Assembly: GCF_003013695.1 (NCBI RefSeq)
Contig: NZ_CP027792.1
Location: 2,810,501 to 2,874,500, forward strand
Length of the DNA: 64,000 nucleotides
From: Pulveribacter suum
GTDB lineage: Bacteria > Pseudomonadota > Gammaproteobacteria > Burkholderiales > Burkholderiaceae_C
Direction: 5' to 3'
Part shown: piece after piece, positions 1 to 8,071 of the stretch
Layout: every line of letters begins with the position of its first letter
Numbering within the stretch: the stretch's first letter is position 1
Program-made: the position numbers and the translations under genes
Notes under the pieces: model-generated
What the model was told of the DNA's origin: nothing
Database searches by the model: none
The model's input: the letters and a program-made list of their open reading frames with translations, nothing else

Positions 1-786
1 AGCCTGCTGTTTCCCCTGCCGCGCAGCCCCAAGCGCATCGAACTCGGCCTGCAGGACGGCGCGGCGCCCTTCTTCGGCGCCGACCTGTGGACGGCCTACG
101 AGCTGTCGTGGCTGAACGAGCGCGGCAAGCCGCAGGTGGCCCTCGCCCATCTCACCGTGCCGTGCGAGACGCCCCACCTCATCGAAAGCAAGTCGCTCAA
201 GCTGTACCTCAACAGCTTCAACGGCACGCGCTTTGCCAGCCTGGACGCGGTGCGCGCGCGCATCCGCGCCGACCTGAGCGAGGCCGCCTGGCGCGGCTCG
301 GGCCAGGCGGGCGGCGTGGGCGTGCGGCTGATCGAGCCCGGGCACTTCGACGCCCAGCAGGTGCGCGAGCTGGACGGCCTGCTGCTGGACCGCCTGGACC
401 TGGACTGCACCCACTACACCCCCGCGCCCGAACTGCTGGCCGCCAACCACGACGAGGCGCCGGTGACGGAGACGCTGGTCAGCCACCTGCTCAAGAGCAA
501 CTGCCTGGTCACCGGTCAGCCCGACTGGGGGAGTGTGCAGATCGCCTACAGCGGCGCGCAGATCGACCAGGCCGGCCTGCTGCAGTACCTGGTGAGCTTT
601 CGCAACCACAACGAGTTCCACGAGCAGTGCGTGGAGCGCATCTTCATGGACGTGTGGACGCGCTGCCGCCCCCTCAAGCTGAGCGTCTATGCCCGCTACA
701 CGCGCCGCGGCGGGCTGGACATCAACCCCTTTCGCACCAGCCACCCGCAGCCGCTGCCGGCCAACGTGCGCACGGCGCGGCAGTAG
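1..786 (+). CDS. queF: QueF, NADPH-dependent 7-cyano-7-deazaguanine reductase (5' end cut off)
   Basis: Reduces preQ0 to preQ1 in queuosine tRNA-modification synthesis, in the cytoplasm. The reading frame is open from base 1, so the start lies outside the window; 261 residues are visible against about 280 for the long, E. coli-type QueF. The nitrile-reductase core is clear: [13 protein letters not shown] carries the catalytic Cys and a downstream Asp, followed by [11 protein letters not shown] and the C-terminal [11 protein letters not shown] stretch. The N-terminal tandem half ([17 protein letters not shown]) identifies the two-domain form. It ends in TAG and converges on dinB 43 bp away. 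Family assignment is secure. Confidence 0.96.
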   Translation, partial: SLLFPLPRSPKRIELGLQDGAAPFFGADLWTAYELSWLNERGKPQVALAHLTVPCETPHLIESKSLKLYLNSFNGTRFASLDAVRARIRADLSEAAWRGSGQAGGVGVRLIEPGHFDAQQVRELDGLLLDRLDLDCTHYTPAPELLAANHDEAPVTETLVSHLLKSNCLVTGQPDWGSVQIAYSGAQIDQAGLLQYLVSFRNHNEFHEQCVERIFMDVWTRCRPLKLSVYARYTRRGGLDINPFRTSHPQPLPANVRTARQ

Positions 787-829
787 CGCGCCCGCCTTCC
801 CGCCTGGCCCGGGGCGGCCCGCGCGCGGG

Positions 830-2023
830 CTAGAACAGCTCGGCGGTCACGCCCTGCGGCTGCGCCGCCAGCTCATGCTCGCGCACCAGCGCGCCCACGC
901 GCACGCCCAGCAGGCGCAGGCGCTGCGACAGCGGCACGCGCTTGAGGCACAGGCCGGCCAGGCGGCGGATCGTGGCCGCGTCCTGGGTGTACTGCGCCGT
1001 GGTGTGGTCGCGCGTGACGATGCGAAAGTCGTCATAGCGCAGCTTGATGCCGATGGTCTTGCCGGCGTAGCCCTTGGCCGCCAGGTCGGCCGCCACCTGC
1101 TGGCACAGCGCGGTGAAGATGCGCGACAGCTCGGCGCGGTCGTGTACCGCGTGCAGGTCGCGCTCGAAGGTGGTCTCGCGGCTCATGGAGACGGGCTCGC
1201 TCTCGGTGACCACCGGCCGCTCGTCGCGGCCCCAGGCGGCGTCGTGCAGCCAGGCGCCATAGGCCCGGCCGAAGTGCGCCTGCAGCCAGGCACGCTCGCG
1301 CGCGGCCAGCTCGCCGATGGTGTGGATGCCGTGGCCCTTGAGCTTCGCGTCGGCCTTCGGTCCCACGCCGCCCACCTTGCGGCAGGCCAGCGGCCAGATC
1401 AGGGCCTGCAGGTCGCCCGGCTGCACGATGGAGATGCCGCGCGGCTTGTTGAACTCGCTGGCCATCTTGGCCAGCAGCTTGTTGGGCGCCACGCCGATGG
1501 AGCAGGTCAGCCCCGTGGCCTCGAAGATGCCCTGCTGGATCGTCCGCGCCAGGGCCAGGCCGCCCTCGTCCTGTCCGCCGGGGGCGTCGGTGAAGTCGAT
1601 ATAGACCTCGTCCACGCCCCGGTCCTCCATGACCGGCGCGTGCGCCCGGATGACCTCCTTGAAGCGGCGCGAAAAGCGCCGGTACTCGGCAAAGTCCACC
1701 GGCAGGCGGATGGCCTCGGGGCAGCGGTGGGCGTTCTTCATCAGGCCCATGGCCGAGCCCAAGCCGAAGGCGCGCGCCGGGTAGGTGGCGGTGGTGATCA
1801 CGCCCCGGCCCACATAGCCGCCCAGCCGGTCGAAGGCCGCAAGCGGCACGGCATGCAGCCGCCCTGCGTACTGCCGGGCCAGGGCCTCGTCCTGCGTGCT
1901 GCGCCCGCCGCCGATGACCACCGGCAGCCCGGCCAGCTGCGGGTAGCGCAGCAGCTCCACGGATGCGTAGAACGCATCCATGTCCAGGTGGGCAATGCGG
2001 CGGGAGCGGTCGGCGGCGGTCAC
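830..2023 (-). CDS. dinB: DNA polymerase IV (Y family)
   Basis: Translesion polymerase of the Y family, 397 aa from a GTG start. That start places the usual short leader before IAHLDMDAFYAS. The frame is open far upstream, but the extra part overlaps the neighbouring exporter on the same strand and is not real. Asp14/Asp16 (DMD) and Asp138-Glu139 (GVDEVYID) are the expected metal ligands. Compared with E. coli DinB there is an extra segment of about 27 residues (about 41-70) in the fingers region, and the catalytic motif reads EDRGVDE rather than EPLSLDE. I recall both traits from a betaproteobacterial DinB subgroup. The helix-hairpin-helix region (KVGGVGPKADAKL) and little-finger domain are present; no C-terminal beta-clamp motif is obvious. 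Confidence 0.93.
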   Translation of the reverse strand: MTAADRSRRIAHLDMDAFYASVELLRYPQLAGLPVVIGGGRSTQDEALARQYAGRLHAVPLAAFDRLGGYVGRGVITTATYPARAFGLGSAMGLMKNAHRCPEAIRLPVDFAEYRRFSRRFKEVIRAHAPVMEDRGVDEVYIDFTDAPGGQDEGGLALARTIQQGIFEATGLTCSIGVAPNKLLAKMASEFNKPRGISIVQPGDLQALIWPLACRKVGGVGPKADAKLKGHGIHTIGELAARERAWLQAHFGRAYGAWLHDAAWGRDERPVVTESEPVSMSRETTFERDLHAVHDRAELSRIFTALCQQVAADLAAKGYAGKTIGIKLRYDDFRIVTRDHTTAQYTQDAATIRRLAGLCLKRVPLSQRLRLLGVRVGALVREHELAAQPQGVTAELF

Positions 2024-2046
2024 GGCCGGGCATTGTGGCGCGCCGC

Positions 2047-2991
2047 TCAAACCCCCTGCAGGCAGATCAGCACCAGCCCCACCAGCATCAGGCCCATGCC
2101 GATCTTCTCGGGCCGCGAGAACGACTCGCGAAGCAGGCGGCGCGACACCAGGTAGCTGAACGCCACCTCTACCATGCCCAGCGTGCGCACGGGCCCGGCG
2201 CCCTGCATGGCATAGGCCGTGAACCAGGCCAGCGACGCCGCCGCGCCCATGCTGCCGGCCACCAGCGACAGCCGCCAGGCCGGCCACAGGGGCGCCAGGC
2301 CGCGCTCCGTGCGCAGGGCCACCCAGGCGCCCAGGCCCACGGTCTGCAGCGCCTGGGCGATCAGCACGCCCCAGGCGCCGGACAGCCAGGGCGTCTCGGC
2401 CCCCAGGGCCAGCGCCGCGCCGCGAAAGCCCACCGTGGCGATGGCAAAGCAGGCGCCGCAGGCCAGGCCGTACAGCGCCGGGCGGCTGAACCACGCCGCC
2501 GCGCTCAGCAGCTGCCCGCGCGGCGGCAGCGACAGCATCAGCACGCCCAGCGTGGCAATCACCATGGCCGCCAGGGCCAGGGCCGTGGGCAGCTCGTGCA
2601 ACAGCACACTGGCGAACAGGGCCACCTGCAGCACCTCGGTCTTGGACAGGGTGACGGCCACGGCGAAGTTGCGCTCCTTCATGGCCAGCAGCAGCGCCGC
2701 CGTGGCCATGACCTGGAAGAACGCGCCCAGCGCGATCCAGCCCAGGTAGGCGCCGCTGAAGTGCGGCACGGCCGGCGCCTGCTGCGGCACCCCGTACAGC
2801 AGCGCCAGCCAGGCCGCGGCGAACGGCAGGCCGTACAGAAAGCGCACCAGGGTGGCGGGCAGCGTGCCCAGCTCGGTCGTCAGCGAGCGCTGAGCGGTGT
2901 TGCGCACGGTCTGCGCCAGGGCGGCGAACAGCACCACGGGCACCCAGAGGCTGCCGGCGGCAAGCGAGGAAACATCCATGGCGGCAGTCAT
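2047..2991 (-). CDS. EamA/DMT-family inner-membrane transporter
   Basis: About 314 aa, almost entirely hydrophobic, with the two-repeat, roughly ten-helix pattern of the drug/metabolite transporter superfamily. The start at MTAAMDVSS is preferred over an upstream in-frame ATG that would add a charged, Arg-rich leader; a start four codons further in is also possible. Substrate is unknown; relatives export amino acids or metabolites. The gene lies 23 bp upstream of dinB on the same strand and could be co-transcribed with it. It is unrelated at sequence level to the second EamA gene near 5 kb. Confidence 0.85.
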   Translation of the reverse strand: MTAAMDVSSLAAGSLWVPVVLFAALAQTVRNTAQRSLTTELGTLPATLVRFLYGLPFAAAWLALLYGVPQQAPAVPHFSGAYLGWIALGAFFQVMATAALLLAMKERNFAVAVTLSKTEVLQVALFASVLLHELPTALALAAMVIATLGVLMLSLPPRGQLLSAAAWFSRPALYGLACGACFAIATVGFRGAALALGAETPWLSGAWGVLIAQALQTVGLGAWVALRTERGLAPLWPAWRLSLVAGSMGAAASLAWFTAYAMQGAGPVRTLGMVEVAFSYLVSRRLLRESFSRPEKIGMGLMLVGLVLICLQGV

Positions 2992-3075
2992 GTACACCCG
3001 AGCATATCGGCGCGCCGCACCGCCCGGGCCCGGCATCTGGCGAGGGCAGCAGCAGCGGCCGGCGATGGCCGGCTG

Positions 3076-3244
3076 CTAAGAACGTGTTCACGATCTCAGC
3101 GCGAGGGGTGAGGGATGCGAATCGGGATGCACTGCGAGGCGCAAACCGCAGCGATAGTGCGTGCTATCGCGAGGATTTGCAACGCTGCAGGGCGCCCGAG
3201 GTCGCGACCGCACACCCGCGCGGAGATTGTGAACACGTTCTAAG
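3076..3244. repeat. 169-bp near-palindromic MITE-like element
   Basis: The ends are 22-bp inverted repeats (left CTAAGAACGTGTTCACGATC..., right reverse complement CTTAGAACGTGTTCACAATC...) that agree at 20 of 22 positions. The centre is another dyad around 3163 (GCGATAG / CTATCGC with flanking GCAAA / TTTGC), so the whole element can fold into one long hairpin. It contains no credible ORF. Its right end stops 2 bp before the stop codon of the FMN 2-hydroxyacid dehydrogenase gene, so it probably forms that gene's 3' untranslated end. No second copy was seen in this window. Confidence 0.75.
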
Positions 3245-3246
3245 AA

Positions 3247-4422
3247 TCAGCCCTGCTGCGGGGCCAGCGGGTAGGTGCCCGGCACCAGGATGCGCCGGTC
3301 CACGCTCTGGATGTGGGTGTGGCCGCAAAACGCCATGGACACATCCAGCTCCTTGTGGATCAGCTCCAGCGCCCGGGTCACGCCGGCCTCGCCGTAGGCG
3401 CCCAGGCCGTAGACCATGGCGCGGCCGATCATGGTGCCGCGCGCGCCCAGCGCCCAGGCTTTGAGCACGTCCTGGCCGCTGCGGATGCCGCCGTCCATCC
3501 AGACCTCCGTCTGGCTGCCCACGGCCTCCACGATCGCCGGCAGCGCATGGATGGAGGACGGCGCACCGTCCAGCTGGCGCCCGCCGTGGTTGCTGACCAC
3601 GATGGCGTCGGCGCCGTGCTGCACGGCCAGCACCGCGTCCTCGACCTCCATGATCCCTTTGAGGATCAGCTTGCCGCCCCACTGCTCCTTGACCCAGGCC
3701 ACGTCGGCCCAGGACAGGCGCGGGTCGAACTGCTCGTTGGTCCAGGACGCCAGCGACTTCATGTCCGACACGCCCTTCACATGCCCCACCAGGTTGCGGA
3801 AGGTGCGCCGCTGGGTGCCGGCCATGCCGAGGCACCAGCGCGGCTTGGTCATCAGGTTCACGATGTTGGCCAGCGTCGGGCGCGGCGGGGCGGACAGGCC
3901 GTTCTTGATGTCCTTGTGCCGCTGGCCGATGACCTGCAGGTCCAGCGTCAGCACCAGGGCGCTGCATTGGGCGTCCTTGGCGCGCTGGATCATGCGCGCC
4001 ATGGATTCGCGGTCGCGCATCATGTACAGCTGGAACCAGAACGGCGCGCTGGTGTGCGTGGCGATGTCCTCGATGGAGCAGATGCTCATGGTGGACAGAG
4101 TGAAGGGGATGCCGAACTTTTCCGCCGCGCGCGCGGCGTGGATCTCGCCGTCGGCGTGCTGCATGCCGGTCAGGCCCACCGGAGCGATGGCCACCGGCAT
4201 GCGCGCCGGCGTGCCCACCATGGCCGCGGCGGTGGTGCGGCCTTCCATGTTCACGGCCACGCGCTGGCGGAACTTGATGGGCGTGAAGTCGGTTTCGTTG
4301 GCGCGGTAGGTGGTCTCGGTCCACGAGCCGGAGTCGGCGTAGTCGTAGAACATGCGCGGCACGCGGCGCACGGCGACCTGGCGCAGGTCTTCGATGGTGG
4401 TGATTTTGGACAGGTCGGGCAC
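3247..4422 (-). CDS. FMN-dependent alpha-hydroxy-acid (L-lactate-type) dehydrogenase
   Basis: 391 aa, full length for the LldD/glycolate oxidase/mandelate dehydrogenase family, which oxidises 2-hydroxyacids to 2-oxoacids with FMN and passes electrons to quinone or oxygen. The catalytic His and substrate Arg lie in VVSNHGGRQLDG; the FMN phosphate site is in DGGIRSGQDV and ALGARGTMIGR. The start is GTG, chosen because AGGAAAGAG precedes it at good spacing and the protein then begins PDLSKITTIEDLR like its relatives. L-lactate is the default guess, but specificity within this family cannot be read from sequence. A paralogue lies at 48.8 kb. Confidence 0.9.
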   Translation of the reverse strand: MPDLSKITTIEDLRQVAVRRVPRMFYDYADSGSWTETTYRANETDFTPIKFRQRVAVNMEGRTTAAAMVGTPARMPVAIAPVGLTGMQHADGEIHAARAAEKFGIPFTLSTMSICSIEDIATHTSAPFWFQLYMMRDRESMARMIQRAKDAQCSALVLTLDLQVIGQRHKDIKNGLSAPPRPTLANIVNLMTKPRWCLGMAGTQRRTFRNLVGHVKGVSDMKSLASWTNEQFDPRLSWADVAWVKEQWGGKLILKGIMEVEDAVLAVQHGADAIVVSNHGGRQLDGAPSSIHALPAIVEAVGSQTEVWMDGGIRSGQDVLKAWALGARGTMIGRAMVYGLGAYGEAGVTRALELIHKELDVSMAFCGHTHIQSVDRRILVPGTYPLAPQQG

Positions 4423-4527
4423 GGCTCTTTCCTCGCGGGCTTTCAGGCGGTGGCAATGGTAGTCCCGGGCATCGCCGCGCTGCTTGAGGCTTTTTTGGCG
4501 CGCCTGAAAATTTTGCAGACCGGCGCT

Positions 4528-5424
4528 TCAGCGGCTGCGCGCCAGCGCCACCCCCGCCGTGGCCACCACGAAGCCGGCCACCTGCACCGGCGTCAGCGTC
4601 TCGCCCAGCAGCGCCCAGGCCTGCAGCGCCGACAGCGGCGGCACGATGAGCAGCAGCGCCGCCGTGCGCGTGGCGTCGCCGTGGCGCATCTGCCAGATCA
4701 GCAGCGTGGCGCCGCCCACCGACAGCACCAGCACCGCGTAGGCAAAGTAGCCCCACAGCAGGGCCGAGCCATCCCAGCGCGGCGTGCCCACCGCCCAGGC
4801 CAGCACGATCAGCACCGCCACGGCGCCCAGGTTCTGCACGCAGCTGGCGCCGCGCAGGTCGCCGGCGGCCAGGGGCAGCTTTTGCACCATCGAGCCCACG
4901 GTGAGCGACAGCACCGAGCCCACGGCCACCAGCACCACGGGCAGGGCCAGCGCCTGCTGGGCGCCGGCCTGCAGGCGCGGCCACAGCACCAGCGCCACGC
5001 CGCCAAAGCCCAGCACCAGCCCGGTCCAGGTGCGCAGCGGCAGCCGCTGGCGCAGCACCAGCACGGCGATCAGCGCGGTAAAGAGCGGCTGCAGCGCGCC
5101 GATGAGCGCCGTGACGCCCGCGCCCAGCCCATGCCCCATGGCCCACCAGCCGGCGCCCAGGTACAGCCCGCTCATCAGCGCGCCGGCCAGCAGATGCAAG
5201 CCGATGCGCCGCGCCCCGCGCGGCCAGGGCACGCGCGCGGCCCAGGCGGCGGCGGCGAACAGCGCCGCCACGCACAGCAGCCGCAGCGCCAGAAAGTAAA
5301 ACGGGTCGGCGTGGTGGCTGACGTCGCGCCCGACCAGAAAGCCCGACGACCAGATCAGCACGAAGGCCACCGGCGCGCCCACCTGGGCGGCTGCGCCGCC
5401 GGGCGCGCGGGGCGGGCCGGCCAT
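4528..5424 (-). CDS. EamA/DMT-family transporter
   Basis: 298 aa with about ten predicted membrane helices in two EamA repeats (FVLIWSSGFLVGRD opens helix 1, a typical start of the RhaT/YdcZ-like exporters). The ATG overlaps the TGA of pbpC (TGATG), so the two are translationally coupled. Substrate is unknown. Coupling to a peptidoglycan synthase gene may be incidental, since homologues also occur alone. Confidence 0.87.
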   Translation of the reverse strand: MAGPPRAPGGAAAQVGAPVAFVLIWSSGFLVGRDVSHHADPFYFLALRLLCVAALFAAAAWAARVPWPRGARRIGLHLLAGALMSGLYLGAGWWAMGHGLGAGVTALIGALQPLFTALIAVLVLRQRLPLRTWTGLVLGFGGVALVLWPRLQAGAQQALALPVVLVAVGSVLSLTVGSMVQKLPLAAGDLRGASCVQNLGAVAVLIVLAWAVGTPRWDGSALLWGYFAYAVLVLSVGGATLLIWQMRHGDATRTAALLLIVPPLSALQAWALLGETLTPVQVAGFVVATAGVALARSR

Positions 5425-7694
5425 CAGCGGCGGGCGGCGGCGCGCACGCCAGCGCCCCGCACCTCGATGTGGATTTCATCGAGCACCTGGCCGCGCGCGT
5501 CCAGCAGCTGCACGCGGTGGCGCCCCGGCCAGGGCAGCCAGTCCCATTCGCGCCCGCGGCCGGCCGCCTTGCCGTCGATGTGCCAGGCCAGCGCCTGGCC
5601 GGGCAGGCCGTCGCCGGCGGCAAAGTGCAGACGCTGGTTCGCGGGTGGGATGTCCGGGTCCAGCGCCACGATGGTGCCGGGCGCCGGCGCCACGATGCGC
5701 GCGGGGGCGGCGGCAGCGCCATCACCGGGTTTTAGGTCTTTTTGGCCTCTAGCGCCCGCCACGCCTGCGCTGGCAGCTATGGTATCGGTAGCAAAAACGG
5801 CCTGCTGCGTGCCGGCGATAAACCATTCCTGGCGCGGGCTTTCGATCCAGTCGCCGGCGCCGGCTTCGAACCGCACGGCCTGGCGCACCACGCCGGCGGG
5901 CGGCGCGGGGGCGCGGCTGGGGGTGGACTGGTGCAACCACTGCATGACTTCGGCCCAGATGGGCGCGGCGCCGCTGCTGCCGCTCACGTCGTGCATGGCC
6001 GCGCCGCTGGCATTGCCCACCCACACCCCCACGGTGTAGCGCTGCGACCAGCCCACGGCCCAGTTGTCGCGCATGTCCTTGCTGGTGCCGGTCTTCACCG
6101 CTGTCCAGAAACGCGTGGCCAGCAGGCTGTCCGGCCCGAAGGTGCGCACGCGGGCGTTGGCGTCCGACAGGATGTCGCCCACGATGAAGGCCGCGCCCGC
6201 GTCCAGCGCCTGGGCGGCGGCGGGCGGCGGCGCGCCGCCCGCGCGCAGGCGGGGCGGGCTGTAGCGCCCGCCGTTGGCCAGGGCGCGGTAGGCGTTGGCC
6301 AGGTGCAGCAGCTGCACCTCGCTGCTGCCCAGCGCCAGGCTGTAGCCGTAGTAGCCGCCCGACTCGGGCAAGGCCAGGCCCAGGGCGCGCAGCTGGGTGA
6401 AGAAGGCCTCCGGCGTGACCATGACCAGGGTGCGCACCGCCGGCACGTTCAGCGACGCGGCCAGCGCCGTGCGCGCCGACACCAGGCCCTTGAACTGCCG
6501 GTCGTAGTTCTGCGGGATGTACAGGCCGCTGGCCGTGGGGATGTGGGCGCTGGAATCCTCGATGAGCGAGGCGGCCGTCAGGCGCCGCTCGGCCAGCGCC
6601 TGGGCATACAGGAAGGGCTTGAGCGTGGAGCCCGGCTGGCGCAGCGCCAGCACGCCGTCCACCTCGCCGGCCTGGCTCAAAGACCCGGACGAGCCCACCC
6701 AGGCCAGCACCTCGCCGCTGGCGTTGTCCAGCACCACTAGCGCGCCGTCCTGCACATTGCGCCCGGCCAGCTCGCGCAGGTGGCGCGACAGCGACTGCAC
6801 GGCCACGCGCTGCAGCGGGGCGCTGAGCGGCAACCGCTCAGGGGCTGCGGCGGCCTGCGCGCCGCCGCCCGCCGCGCGCAGCCACTGGCGCGCAAAGTGC
6901 GGGGCGATGCCCTCGCTGGGCGTCCAGGCGCGCCGCTGCAGCGCGCCGGCCACGAACAGCTCCAGCGCGTCGCAGTCCACTGCAGCAGCCCTTTTCTCCT
7001 TTCGGGCCGCGGCCCGCTGCGCCGCCATGTCGCGCAGCACGCCGCAGGCGCGGCGCGCCACCACGTCCGGCCGGGCGTTGGGCGCGCGCACCAGGGCGGC
7101 GGCGACAGCGGCCTCGCGCTCGTCCAGGCCGTGGGCGGCCTTGGCGAACAGCGTGCGCGACAGAGCGTCCAGGCCGACGACCTCGCCGCGAAACGGCACC
7201 AGGTTCAGGTAGGCCTCCAGGATCTGGTCCTTGCGCCAGCGCCGGTCCAGCACCTGCGCGGCCACGGCCTGGCCGAGCTTTTGCGCCACGCTGCGCCCGC
7301 CGGCGCTCTGGCGCCAGTCCTCGTCCAGCAGGCCGGCCAGCTGCATGGTGATGGTGCTGGCCCCGCGCGTGCGCTGGTTCCACAGGTTGGCCCAGGCAGC
7401 GGCGGAGACGGCGGCCCAGTCCACGCCGCTGTGCTCGTAAAAGCGCCGGTCTTCGCTGAGCACCAGCGCGTTGCGCAGCGCGGGCGACACATCACCCAGG
7501 CCCAGCCACTGGCCGCGGCGCACCGCGCTGTCGATGCGCACGCGCTGCAGCACCTCGCCCTCGCGCGAGAGCAGCTGCAGGTCGGACGGCCGCGTGGCGG
7601 CGCGTACTTCATCGAAGGTGGGCAGGGCATGGGCCAGCGGTGCGGCCAGGGCCAGGCACAGCAGCAGCAGCAGGAAACGGAGGGCGGACGGCAA
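5424..7694 (-). CDS. pbpC: Penicillin-binding protein 1C (bifunctional)
   Basis: 756 aa peptidoglycan synthase. An N-terminal signal anchor (about 5-23) is followed by a GT51 glycosyltransferase domain (about 45-220; catalytic Glu in SEDRRFYEHSGVD, then RGASTITMQ). The transpeptidase domain has S356-x-x-K359 (GSTLKP), SLN 414-416 and KTGTS 534-538, and a BiPBP_C domain follows at about 665-750. Residues about 633-656, between transpeptidase and C-terminal domain, are encoded by a copy of the dispersed repeat and are unlikely to be ancestral. PBP1C normally works with an alpha2-macroglobulin-like partner (YfhM), which is not in this window. Confidence 0.93.
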   Translation of the reverse strand: MPSALRFLLLLLCLALAAPLAHALPTFDEVRAATRPSDLQLLSREGEVLQRVRIDSAVRRGQWLGLGDVSPALRNALVLSEDRRFYEHSGVDWAAVSAAAWANLWNQRTRGASTITMQLAGLLDEDWRQSAGGRSVAQKLGQAVAAQVLDRRWRKDQILEAYLNLVPFRGEVVGLDALSRTLFAKAAHGLDEREAAVAAALVRAPNARPDVVARRACGVLRDMAAQRAAARKEKRAAAVDCDALELFVAGALQRRAWTPSEGIAPHFARQWLRAAGGGAQAAAAPERLPLSAPLQRVAVQSLSRHLRELAGRNVQDGALVVLDNASGEVLAWVGSSGSLSQAGEVDGVLALRQPGSTLKPFLYAQALAERRLTAASLIEDSSAHIPTASGLYIPQNYDRQFKGLVSARTALAASLNVPAVRTLVMVTPEAFFTQLRALGLALPESGGYYGYSLALGSSEVQLLHLANAYRALANGGRYSPPRLRAGGAPPPAAAQALDAGAAFIVGDILSDANARVRTFGPDSLLATRFWTAVKTGTSKDMRDNWAVGWSQRYTVGVWVGNASGAAMHDVSGSSGAAPIWAEVMQWLHQSTPSRAPAPPAGVVRQAVRFEAGAGDWIESPRQEWFIAGTQQAVFATDTIAASAGVAGARGQKDLKPGDGAAAAPARIVAPAPGTIVALDPDIPPANQRLHFAAGDGLPGQALAWHIDGKAAGRGREWDWLPWPGRHRVQLLDARGQVLDEIHIEVRGAGVRAAARR
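5731..5796 (+). repeat. Dispersed two-dyad repeat, copy 1 (inside pbpC)
   Basis: Matches the family pattern in plus orientation: a T-rich left end, GGCCTCTAGCGC, a short spacer, TGCGCTGGCAGCTAT and a final GGTAGCAAA. It lies wholly within pbpC, read antisense, and keeps the frame open as residues about 633-656. Confidence 0.8.
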
Positions 7695-7758
7695 GGCGTG
7701 AAAAGGGGCAAAGGCAGGGCCACGCCATGGTAAGCGCGCGGCGCAGGCCCTGCCCCAC

Positions 7759-7772
7759 TTGATTCACATCAA
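7759..7772. promoter_or_regulatory. Perfect FNR/ANR-type box
   Basis: TTGATTCACATCAA matches the palindromic FNR consensus TTGAT-N4-ATCAA at every defined position. It is in the 113-bp space between divergent pbpC and the DUF3079 gene, centred 42 bp from the DUF3079 ATG and 71 bp from the pbpC ATG. A class II site would place transcription starts near 7807 (almost at the DUF3079 ATG) or near 7724 (a 30-nt leader for pbpC). It could serve either gene; oxygen-responsive control is an inference. Confidence 0.7.
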
Positions 7773-7807
7773 AACCGCACCGCCAGCACGCGCCCAGACT
7801 GACCGGC

Positions 7808-8071
7808 ATGCCTACCCCGCCGCCACCCGGCCCGCGCCGCAAGAAATTCCCCGCCAACCCTGCCCATCCCGAGCGCACCTGCTGGGGTTGCGACCGCTAC
7901 TGCGCGGCGGACGCGATGCTGTGCGGCAACGGTTCGGAGCGCAGCCAGCACCCGGCCGAGCTGTTCGGTCCGGACTGGGCGGAGTGGCTGCCGCCCGAGG
8001 AAGGCCAGAGCGCGCGGGATGACGCGGACGGCGAGGACGGCGATCAGCCCAGCGCCAGCAGCACCGGCTGA
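7808..8071 (+). CDS. DUF3079 small Cys-containing protein
   Basis: 87 aa. The core KKFPANPAHPERTCWGCDRYCAADAMLC, followed by NGSERSQHPAELFGPDW, is characteristic of DUF3079, short proteobacterial proteins of unknown function. Four Cys (CWGCDRYC plus one further on) could bind metal, which is an inference. The acidic C-terminal tail (about 60-87) overlaps the end of the convergent gene by 28 bp. A perfect FNR box lies just upstream, and no good ribosome-binding site is seen before the ATG. Confidence 0.85.
   Translation: MPTPPPPGPRRKKFPANPAHPERTCWGCDRYCAADAMLCGNGSERSQHPAELFGPDWAEWLPPEEGQSARDDADGEDGDQPSASSTG

Noticed and set aside
830..3091. A 753-codon open frame including dinB and an N-terminal extension
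   Set aside because: The extension overlaps the EamA transporter gene on the same strand in another frame and is Arg/Ala/Gly-rich as expected of a shadow frame; the family start is near 2023.
3313..6039. A 908-codon plus-strand open frame
   Set aside because: It is antisense to three well-supported genes and has the His/Gln/Arg/Ala-rich composition of a shadow ORF in GC-rich DNA.
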